From the NCBI GenBank assembly GCA_963834425.1, contig CAWIBR010000005.1:1-64000 (forward strand): DNA of 64,000 nucleotides, given 5' to 3'. Below, piece by piece: positions 17,446 through 23,738 of this stretch. The notes under the pieces were generated by a model that was not told where the DNA came from, did not search any database, and saw only the letters and a list, made by a program, of their open reading frames with translations. Positions within the stretch are counted from its first letter, which is position 1, and the number at the start of each line of letters is the position of its first letter. The DNA comes from CAVURS01 sp963834425 (lineage in GTDB: Bacteria > Actinomycetota > Actinomycetes > Actinomycetales > CAVURS01). A program made the translations under genes and the position numbers.

Positions 17446-18351
17446 TCAGGCGGCTTGGAAGGAGCGTTTGGCCAGGCCGATCGCGTAACCGTCGATGGCC
17501 GTGGTCGGCGCCGCGGTCGGGTCAGTCGAAGCGCCCAGCGTCACGAACAGCGGGGTGAAGTGCTCGACCGTCGGGTGGGCGTACGGCATGCCCGGCGCCC
17601 GGCTCAGGAACGCCGACAGCTCGTCGACGTCGCCGCGAGCCAACGCATCCGCCGCCCAAGCGTCGAAGTCCGAGGACCAACCGGGCACCTGGTCCGGCCG
17701 GCTCCAGTCCAGGAACGGCAGGCCATGCGTCATGTAGCCCGAGCCGATCACCAGGACGCCGAGATCCCGCAACGAGCGCAGGCGCCGGCCCAGGTCGAGC
17801 AGCCGCGCGGGGTCATGGGTCGGCATGCTCAGCTGCAGGACGGGCACGTCGGCGTCCGGGTACATGATCTTCAGCGGCACCCAGGCGCCGTGGTCCAGGC
17901 CGCGACTCACCTGCTCGTGCACCGGCTCGGCATCCGGCATCAGCGAGGCGACGAGCCGCGACAGCTCGGTCGCCGCCGGTGTGTCGTAGCGCATCTCGTA
18001 GTACATCGGCGCGAAGCCGCCGAAGTCATAGACCAGCTCGCGCGGGTCACTGCTGCTGATGCTCAGCGGCGCGCTCTCCCAGTGGGCCGAGACGATCAGG
18101 ATCGCCTTGGGCTTCGGCAGCGAACGGGCCCAGTCGTGCAGCTGGGTCATCCAGCCCTCCATCTCAAACAGCATGGGGGCGCCGTGACTGATGTAGAGGC
18201 TCGGCAGCGGACCGTCCTCGGGCGACCAAAGTCGTTGCGGCGCAGCCTGTTCCGCAGCCGCAGCCCGCCGCAGATGTCCAGCAAAGGGATGATCGACAGC
18301 GATCAGGGCGTCGGCCGCGGCCGTCGTGCTCGAAGGTGTGGCAGGTGTCAT
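17446..18351 (-). CDS. DODA-type extradiol ring-cleavage dioxygenase
   Basis: The protein has 301 residues and belongs to the class III extradiol dioxygenase family, like 4,5-DOPA dioxygenase and YgiD. Visible signatures are LPSLYISHGAPMLF, ILIVSAHWESAPL, SRGLDHGAWVPLKIMYPDAD and VLVIGSGYMTHGLPF. The His residues of the first three and the last segment are the metal and catalytic ligands. The ATG at 18351 (MTPATPSS) has AGGA 7 bases upstream; the frame extends to 18540 but that part lies under the divergent MFS gene. Members open catechol rings or act as unrelated hydrolytic enzymes, and the substrate here is not known. Confidence 0.88.
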   Translation of the reverse strand: MTPATPSSTTAAADALIAVDHPFAGHLRRAAAAEQAAPQRLWSPEDGPLPSLYISHGAPMLFEMEGWMTQLHDWARSLPKPKAILIVSAHWESAPLSISSSDPRELVYDFGGFAPMYYEMRYDTPAATELSRLVASLMPDAEPVHEQVSRGLDHGAWVPLKIMYPDADVPVLQLSMPTHDPARLLDLGRRLRSLRDLGVLVIGSGYMTHGLPFLDWSRPDQVPGWSSDFDAWAADALARGDVDELSAFLSRAPGMPYAHPTVEHFTPLFVTLGASTDPTAAPTTAIDGYAIGLAKRSFQAA

Positions 18352-18397
18352 CAGATGTCCTTGGTCGCCGCAGCACCAATCCCTACACCGCTGACGG

Positions 18398-18403
18398 TAC
18401 CGT
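18398..18403 (+). promoter_or_regulatory. -10 element TACCGT, leaderless MFS-cNBD gene
   Basis: TACCGT ends 6 bases before the GTG at 18410 with no ribosome site. No clear -35 is seen. Confidence 0.5.
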
Positions 18404-18409
18404 CGCCGC

Positions 18410-20095
18410 GTGGCAGGTGGTGGACTCCGGGGCAAGCTGGGCAATGCCGCGGGCGCGTTCACCAGCAACGCGCGCAACCCCAACCTGCGGCGCGCGCAGC
18501 TCAGCTTCTTGGGCGCGTGGACGGCCGAGTGGGCGTTCACCGTCGGGCTGGGGATCCTGGCCTACCAAGACGGTGGCGCCGCAGCCGTCGGTCTGGTCGG
18601 TCTCCTGCGCATGGTGCCGTCCGCGATCCTGGCCCCGCTGCTGTCGCCGCTGGCCGATCGGGGCCGCCGGGAGCGCGTGCTGATCCTGGTCTCGACGCTG
18701 CGTGGGGTCATCACGGGTGCGGCCGCACTCGTCGTAGGGCTGGGCGGCGCGACCTGGATCGTCTACGGGTTGGCGGTGTTGTCGACCATCGCCGCGACGC
18801 TCTATCGCCCCGCGCACTCCGCCTTGCTCCCGTCGCTCTGCCACACCGGATTCGAGCTCGCCAGCGCCAATGTGGTCCGTGGGCTGCTGGACGCCGCAGC
18901 CACGTTGGTGGGTCCGCTGCTGGCCGCGGTGCTGCTGGCGTTCACCGGCGTGACCGTCGTCTTCGCCGTAGCTGCCGGGGCTTCGTTGTGGTCGGCGGCC
19001 TTGCTGTTGCGGCTGCGCTACGACGCACCCCCGCGGCCAGGGGCGCCGACCGAGACCAACCTGCTGCGCTCGGCCGCCGAAGGCATTCGGGTCGTCCGCC
19101 GCAACCGCGACCTGGCCCTGATCATGGGCCTGGCCGCGGCCCAGTCCTTGACCCGCGGGGCGCTGACCGTCCTCACCGTGGTGGTCGCCATCGAGCTGCT
19201 GGGGACGGGCGCGCCCGGCGTGGGCGTCCTCACCGCTGCCATCGGAGCGGGCGCGGTGCTGGGCTCGCTCAGCGCGTCGTTGCTCGTCGGCACTCGCCGC
19301 CTCGGCGCGTGGTTCGCCATCGGCGTCGCCCTGTGGGGTCTGCCGGTCACGCTGATCGGCGTCTTCCCCTATCAGGTCGCGGCGTTCGCCCTGTTGGCCT
19401 GCGTCGGCGTCGGGAACTCGCTGATCGACCTGGCCGGCTTCACGCTGCTGGCCCGGCTGGCTGCCGACGAAGTGCTGGCCCGAGTCTTCGGAGTCTTGGA
19501 GAGCTTGGTCGCCCTGTCGATCGGCGTCGGCGCGATCCTCACCTCGGTGCTGGTCGACCAGACCGGCGTACGGGCTGCGCTCGTGACCGTCGGTCTGCTG
19601 TGTCCCCTTCTCGCGGTGGCGTCCTGGAAACGGCTGCGGGGGATGGACCGGTCGATCGGCGTCCGCGATGTCGACATCGACATGTTGCACGGGGTGCCGA
19701 TGTTGAGCGTCCTGCCCTTGCCGGCCATCGAGCAGCTTGCTCGCGGTGTCGAACCGGTCGACGTGCCGGCCGGCCAGGTCGTCTTTCGTCAGGGCGACGT
19801 CGGGGACCGCTACTTCGTGATCGAGTCCGGCGTAGCCGAGGTGATCGGGGATGGACGGCTGGTGGCGTCGCTCGGTCCGGGGGCCGGGTTCGGTGAGATC
19901 GCGCTGCTCCGACGGGTACGCCGGACGGCGACGGTGCGAGCCATCAGCGAACTCCGGCTGAAGGCCTTGCGTTCCGACCACTTCCTGCCCGTGGTGCTCG
20001 GCTACACGCCGAGCGCCCGAGAGGCGGGGGCAGTAGTGGATTCGATGCTCGACCGGTTCACGCCCGATGGGGACCCCGAGGCCCCTCCTCAGTAA
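18410..20095 (+). CDS. MFS transporter fused to a cyclic-nucleotide-binding domain
   Basis: The protein has 561 residues. Residues 20-410 form a twelve-helix major facilitator transporter of the drug-exporter type (FLGAWTAEWAFTVGLGILAY, APLLSPLADRGRRERVLILV). After a short linker (GMDRSIGVRDVDIDMLHGVP), residues 420-540 are a cNMP-binding domain: LSVLPLPAIEQLARGVEPVD, VVFRQGDVGDRYFVIESGVA and GFGEIALLRRVRRTATVRA. The Glu and Arg of the phosphate-binding cassette are both present, so cyclic nucleotide binding is plausible. This would let a cytoplasmic second messenger gate export. The DUF2652 gene follows by 25 bases. Two more cNBD proteins are encoded within 4 kb. The ligand (cAMP, cGMP or other) and cargo are unknown. 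Confidence 0.88.
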   Translation: MAGGGLRGKLGNAAGAFTSNARNPNLRRAQLSFLGAWTAEWAFTVGLGILAYQDGGAAAVGLVGLLRMVPSAILAPLLSPLADRGRRERVLILVSTLRGVITGAAALVVGLGGATWIVYGLAVLSTIAATLYRPAHSALLPSLCHTGFELASANVVRGLLDAAATLVGPLLAAVLLAFTGVTVVFAVAAGASLWSAALLLRLRYDAPPRPGAPTETNLLRSAAEGIRVVRRNRDLALIMGLAAAQSLTRGALTVLTVVVAIELLGTGAPGVGVLTAAIGAGAVLGSLSASLLVGTRRLGAWFAIGVALWGLPVTLIGVFPYQVAAFALLACVGVGNSLIDLAGFTLLARLAADEVLARVFGVLESLVALSIGVGAILTSVLVDQTGVRAALVTVGLLCPLLAVASWKRLRGMDRSIGVRDVDIDMLHGVPMLSVLPLPAIEQLARGVEPVDVPAGQVVFRQGDVGDRYFVIESGVAEVIGDGRLVASLGPGAGFGEIALLRRVRRTATVRAISELRLKALRSDHFLPVVLGYTPSAREAGAVVDSMLDRFTPDGDPEAPPQ

Positions 20096-20108
20096 CTCGC
20101 GGTGTTGG

Positions 20109-20114
20109 TACCGT
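20109..20114 (+). promoter_or_regulatory. -10 element TACCGT, leaderless DUF2652 gene
   Basis: TACCGT ends 5 bases before the ATG at 20120. It decides the start in favour of that ATG over the in-frame GTG at 20102. Confidence 0.45.
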
Positions 20115-20119
20115 CTCGC

Positions 20120-20836
20120 ATGGCGTCCGGGCGCAACCTCCTTTTGATCGCTGACATCGGCGGCTACACCGACTACATGCGGTTCCATCGGATGAGCCTG
20201 GCCCACGCCGAGGTCAACACGGGCCGGCTGCTGGGCAAGGTGGTCGATGCCGTGCCGCAGTTCGACCTGATCGAGATCGAAGGTGACGCGGCCTTCCTCT
20301 CCCTCCCGGCCGACAGCCTGGACGGCGACGCCACCGTCCCACTGACCCTCCAGGCCGCCACGGCCATGCATCGGGCCTTCCACCTCGAACGCCAATATGT
20401 GGCAACGAATCTGTGCCCCTGTGGCAGCTGCACCCAGGCCAACAACCTGAAGCTGAAGTTCGTCGCGCACATCGGCGAGACCGCCACCCAGACCATCCGG
20501 CAGCAACGCAAGCTCGTCGGGATCGACGTCATCCACGTCCATCGGCTGTTGAAGAACCCGGTGCAGGTGCCCGAGTACGTGCTGCTCTCCGAGGAGCTCT
20601 ATCGCACCTCATCCGCCCCGATGCCTGGTCCGGCGCAGGAGGTCTCGCAGGACCTCGAGGGGATCGGGCCGGTCCGGTCGTACTTCGTGAACGTCGCGGA
20701 CCTGCCGGATGCCGAGCCCGCGCCGCCCGGTCCGTCGTTGCTCGGACGGGTCGGGCACACGCTGAGCGTCGCCGGATCGGGCATGCCCTACATGCTGGGT
20801 CTGCGCCGGCGTACTCGAGCCACCGTCGCTTCCTGA
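20120..20836 (+). CDS. DUF2652 protein, class III cyclase-like
   Basis: The protein has 238 residues. The N-terminus LLLIADIGGYTDYMRFH copies the first metal-binding strand of class III nucleotidyl cyclases (D-I-x-G-F/Y-T), with Asp12. LIEIEGDAAFLSLP copies the second metal strand, with Asp56. The base-selecting Lys of cyclases is Glu here. The late segment LVGIDVIHVHRLLKN replaces the transition-state Asn by His while an Arg remains. So the metal site is kept but turnover is doubtful; it could bind nucleotide or make an unusual product. CPCGSC (residues 99-104) could hold a metal. It lies between the MFS-cNBD gene and a stand-alone cNBD gene, which suggests a shared signal. The family name is from memory of PF10851. 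Confidence 0.82.
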   Translation: MASGRNLLLIADIGGYTDYMRFHRMSLAHAEVNTGRLLGKVVDAVPQFDLIEIEGDAAFLSLPADSLDGDATVPLTLQAATAMHRAFHLERQYVATNLCPCGSCTQANNLKLKFVAHIGETATQTIRQQRKLVGIDVIHVHRLLKNPVQVPEYVLLSEELYRTSSAPMPGPAQEVSQDLEGIGPVRSYFVNVADLPDAEPAPPGPSLLGRVGHTLSVAGSGMPYMLGLRRRTRATVAS

Positions 20837-20867
20837 CCGCGACCGCGACCGGCGACCCGCTCGCGGC

Positions 20868-21371
20868 CTATTGCACGGAGCTGCTCCGAAAACGCTCCAA
20901 TTCGGATACGGGGAGCCGGGTCCCAGCCGCTCGGAGCAGTGAGACGACATCCGCCGTACGCCGATCGAGTCGCTCCGCGAGCACGAAGGCCAGGTCGGCC
21001 ACGATCGCCGTTGCGAGCCGTTCGTGACCGGCGAGCCGGGCCTGGATGTCGTTGGCCGGCCAGACGATCATCCGGACCGGCGACGTCGCCCGGGCCGTTG
21101 CCGTGCGAGTGGCGGAGGGCACGAAGAGCGAGAGCTCGCCGAGCACCGAGCCCGGGCCGAGCGTCGTGAGGGTGCGGCCCTGTTTGATGACCTCGACGTT
21201 GCCTTCCAGGATCGCGGCGACGCCCTCGGTCGGGTCGCCCTCCTCGAAAAGCGTTGAGCCGGTTGGCGCTTCGCTCACCGTGATCTCTCGGTTGAGCTGG
21301 TCCAGGTCCTCGTCGGAGACGAGGCGAAATGGGCAGACGGCACGAATCTCCGCTGGTAGCTCCGCACTCAA
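20868..21371 (-). CDS. stand-alone cyclic-nucleotide-binding domain protein
   Basis: The protein has about 167 residues and a single cNMP-binding domain: FRLVSDEDLDQLNREITVSE, LFEEGDPTEGVAAILEGNVE and VLGELSLFVPSATRTATARA, with both cassette Glu and Arg. After the domain there are helices (IQARLAGHERLATAIVADLA, VLAERLDRRTADVVSLL), but I see no helix-turn-helix, so it is not a plain Crp regulator. The start is uncertain: a TTG at 21371 with GGAG 7 bases upstream fits best, and no ATG or GTG lies near the domain edge. It is convergent with the DUF2652 gene and divergent from the PLP enzyme gene. Confidence 0.78.
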   Translation of the reverse strand: MSAELPAEIRAVCPFRLVSDEDLDQLNREITVSEAPTGSTLFEEGDPTEGVAAILEGNVEVIKQGRTLTTLGPGSVLGELSLFVPSATRTATARATSPVRMIVWPANDIQARLAGHERLATAIVADLAFVLAERLDRRTADVVSLLRAAGTRLPVSELERFRSSSVQ

Positions 21372-21500
21372 GCGCGTCTCCGTGAGGATCGATGGGCTAG
21401 GGCGTTCCCAGGACGCAGGGGCAGACGCCAGGCACCACGGTAGCCCCGTAGGCTTCCCACGAGGGTGGGCAGCGCAAGCATGAGCCGACAGGAGGCCGGG

Positions 21501-22454
21501 ATGGGTCGGGCTCATTCGGCGTTCGTCGAGCGCGCGTCCTGGCTCCTGCAGCTCCCCCTCGAAACCCCGACCATCCGGTTCGATGACCCGCAGACCGGTT
21601 GCACGCTCTGGCTGAAGCTCGACTACCTGCTGCCGAGCGGCTGCACCAAGGACCGGATGGCGACGAACATCGTCGCCCACGCGATCGCGTCGGGGGAGGT
21701 CTCTCCGTCCACGGTTGTGGTGGAGGCGTCGAGCGGCTCGACCTCGATCGCGTTGAGCATGGTCTGCGCCACCGTCGACGTGCCCTTCCGCGCGTACATG
21801 CCCAAGTCGGTCAGCGGCGAGCGGGTGTTGATGATCCGCCGGCTCGGCGGGGAGGTGGTCCTCACCCCGGCCGAGCAGGGCATGGCCGGAGCGGTTGCGG
21901 CCCTGGATCACGACGCCGAGGCGGGCGAGGACGTCTACGCCGCGCGGCAGTTCGAGAACCCCCGCAACGTGTTCGCGCATCGGCACTCGACCGGGCCCGA
22001 GCTCATCCAGCAGGTGGGGGTTCGGCTGCATGGGTTCGTCGCTGGGGTCGGGACCGGCGGCACGCTGATGGGCGTGGCCCACGCGCTGCGCGACCACGGC
22101 TACGACACGGTGATCGCCGAAGCGCTGCCGGTGGCGACGTTCACTGCGGAGGGCGACCCCGAGGTCGTCGGAGGCATCCCGGGTGTGGTCCAGGGCATGA
22201 GCCAGCTCTTGGCCCCCGCTGCCGTCGGGCTCGCGGAGCCGGTGCTGGTGCCCGAGCCCGAGGCCTTGGCGACGGCGCGCGAGTTCGGCCGGCGCGGCCT
22301 GAGCATCGGCCCATCGAGCGGGCTCAACATCGCCGCTGCCCGGCAGCTCGCCGCTCGTCTCGGCCCCGGGCACAACGTGGCCACGATCCTGCCGGACCGG
22401 ATGGAGCGCTACTTCTCGACCGCGCTGTTCGACGACGTGACGGCGGAGCTGTAG
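21501..22454 (+). CDS. PLP-dependent cysteine-synthase-like enzyme
   Basis: The protein has 317 residues and is a fold-type II PLP enzyme of the O-acetylserine sulfhydrylase / cystathionine beta-synthase group. PLP is expected to bind Lys50 in LPSGCTKDR, which is the family N-P-G-G-S-x-K-D-R with Gly-Cys-Thr instead. The substrate loop is EASSGSTSIALSM, the phosphate loop GVGTGGTLMGVAHAL, and a late loop IGPSSGLNIAAA. The changed loops suggest a substrate other than O-acetylserine. ATG 21501 has AGGAGG 5 bases upstream and is preferred over the start at 21465. It sits inside the cyclic-nucleotide-binding cluster and is convergent with the PIG-L gene. Confidence 0.87.
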   Translation: MGRAHSAFVERASWLLQLPLETPTIRFDDPQTGCTLWLKLDYLLPSGCTKDRMATNIVAHAIASGEVSPSTVVVEASSGSTSIALSMVCATVDVPFRAYMPKSVSGERVLMIRRLGGEVVLTPAEQGMAGAVAALDHDAEAGEDVYAARQFENPRNVFAHRHSTGPELIQQVGVRLHGFVAGVGTGGTLMGVAHALRDHGYDTVIAEALPVATFTAEGDPEVVGGIPGVVQGMSQLLAPAAVGLAEPVLVPEPEALATAREFGRRGLSIGPSSGLNIAAARQLAARLGPGHNVATILPDRMERYFSTALFDDVTAEL

Positions 22455-22472
22455 CGCGCCGGCCGAGGTGCC

Positions 22473-22490
22473 GCCGGCCCGCGGGCCGGC
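22473..22490. terminator. hairpin between convergent genes
   Basis: GCCGGCCC-GC-GGGCCGGC forms a perfect 8-bp stem 18 bases after the PLP gene stop and 5 bases beyond the PIG-L stop, so it can serve both strands. There is no T run. Confidence 0.5.
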
Positions 22491-22495
22491 CCGGC

Positions 22496-23635
22496 CTAGT
22501 CGGCCAGGAGCGACGTGGCCAGCTCCGGCTCCGGCAGGACCTGGATGAAGTACTCGACGCCGAACATCTCGCGCAGGATCTGGGTGGGGAACATGTCGGG
22601 GTCGATCGGGTACTGCGTGTGGTGGGCCGCAGTGGCCCGGATCTTGTGGCCGACGAAGTCGGAGACGTCGATGCAGGTGGTCACCCGGGCGTCGATCTGG
22701 TCGCCCGACGGGAGTGACCTGGTCCCGAGGAACTGGGCCTGCTCTCCGCGTCCCTCGGCGCCCATGGGCTCAGCGGCCAAGAAGGTCAGGCTCGTGACGT
22801 CATCGATCGCAACCACATGCGCGTTGCGGGGCTGGCCGGTGGCGATGCCCTGCTCGCCGATGAACTCACCCGGCCCCGATCGGTCGACCACGCGCACCCG
22901 ACCGTCCTGGCCCTCCCGCCGGATCTCCACCTCACCGGACAGCAGGAAGTACATCGTCGTGGCGGCCTCGCCTTGCTCGATCAGGTAGGAGCCGGACGGA
23001 AACCACTCGACGTTGACGAAGTCGGCTGCGTAGCCGAGGGAGGTCGTCTCGCGCGAAAAGACCGACAGGGCTCGGACGAAGTCCTTCGTGCCCTTGAACC
23101 GCGTGGTCAGCTCGACGACCCACTCAGCCAGGCGGTCCCGCAACAGCATCCGGTTCTGTGGCAGGTGACAGTGGAAGAGCCGGACCGGTGTGACCGATCG
23201 CAGCTCGAAGCAGGCCGCGGTGACCGCTGCGCCAACGGCGATGTGGTCGGGATGACCGGAGAATCCGTCCGGCCCGAAGGTGATCACCACATCGGGCTCG
23301 AACTCCGAGAGCAGCTCGGACGCGAGGGTGATCAGCGTCCGCTCGTCGATGTCGGCGAGACCACCATCGGCGTAGTCCAGACATCTCGTCGCGGTGAGGC
23401 CGAGCTCGCGTCCCGCGGCGTCGAGTTCCTTCTCCCGCACGGCCGTCAACGTCGCCCGGGTCGCCCGGCTCGCATCCCGGATCTGGCCGGCTCCGCCTTG
23501 GGTCAGCGAGACCACCCGGACGTCGGCCCCGGCACTGGCGTACTTCGCGAGCGTGCCGCCGGCACACAGGGTCTCGTCGTCGGGATGGGCGAAGACTCCG
23601 AGCACCCGCACGGGCCGCCGAGTGGATGCGGTCAC
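22496..23635 (-). CDS. PIG-L deacetylase with an inserted cyclic-nucleotide-binding domain
   Basis: The frame from GTG 23635 gives 379 residues. Residues 10-185 are the zinc-dependent PIG-L/LmbE deacetylase core: FAHPDDETLCAGG with the AHPDDE zinc and base motif, and FSGHPDHIAVG with the third ligand. Residues 190-287 are a cNMP-binding domain (FVNVEWFPSGSYLIEQGEAA, FIGEQGIATGQPRNAHVVA, with the cassette Glu and Arg). The deacetylase fold then resumes (ARVTTCIDVSDFVGHKIRAT, AAHHTQYP with the late His). A sensor domain is thus placed within the catalytic fold, suggesting allosteric control. Relatives include the mycothiol enzymes MshB and Mca, but the substrate here is unknown. The true start may be ATG 23679 if one G is missing. 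Confidence 0.87.
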   Translation of the reverse strand: MTASTRRPVRVLGVFAHPDDETLCAGGTLAKYASAGADVRVVSLTQGGAGQIRDASRATRATLTAVREKELDAAGRELGLTATRCLDYADGGLADIDERTLITLASELLSEFEPDVVITFGPDGFSGHPDHIAVGAAVTAACFELRSVTPVRLFHCHLPQNRMLLRDRLAEWVVELTTRFKGTKDFVRALSVFSRETTSLGYAADFVNVEWFPSGSYLIEQGEAATTMYFLLSGEVEIRREGQDGRVRVVDRSGPGEFIGEQGIATGQPRNAHVVAIDDVTSLTFLAAEPMGAEGRGEQAQFLGTRSLPSGDQIDARVTTCIDVSDFVGHKIRATAAHHTQYPIDPDMFPTQILREMFGVEYFIQVLPEPELATSLLAD

Positions 23636-23679
23636 TGGTCGGTTGGCCGCGTGCGGTCGTCGGTTGAGTCGTCAGCCAT
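23632..23679 (-). other. possible leader peptide or true N-terminus of the PIG-L gene
   Basis: ATG 23679 follows TAGCAT by 6 bases and opens 15 codons (MADDSTDDRTRPTDQ), ending in a TGA that overlaps the PIG-L GTG as GTGA. Either it is a leaderless coupled mini-gene, or one missing G makes it the real N-terminus of the PIG-L protein. Confidence 0.4.
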
Positions 23680-23685
23680 CTGCGA

Positions 23686-23691
23686 ATGCTA
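23686..23691 (-). promoter_or_regulatory. -10 element TAGCAT, PIG-L gene
   Basis: TAGCAT on the minus strand ends 6 bases before ATG 23679, the same spacing as at the other leaderless starts in this window. Confidence 0.45.
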
Positions 23692-23738
23692 GTTACGGCG
23701 GTTGGGCGGCGAACAGGCACCCGAACGTCCGTCGGGCG

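Noticed and set aside
17455..19896. An 813-codon open frame on the plus strand
   Set aside because: It runs antisense to the DODA gene and out of frame through the MFS-cNBD gene. The translation is rich in Arg, Gly and Ala with no domain, typical of shadow frames in GC-rich DNA.
18383..20542. A 719-codon open frame on the minus strand
   Set aside because: It is a mirror frame of the MFS-cNBD and DUF2652 genes, of low complexity (Gln, Arg, Gly, Asp rich), with no recognisable motif.
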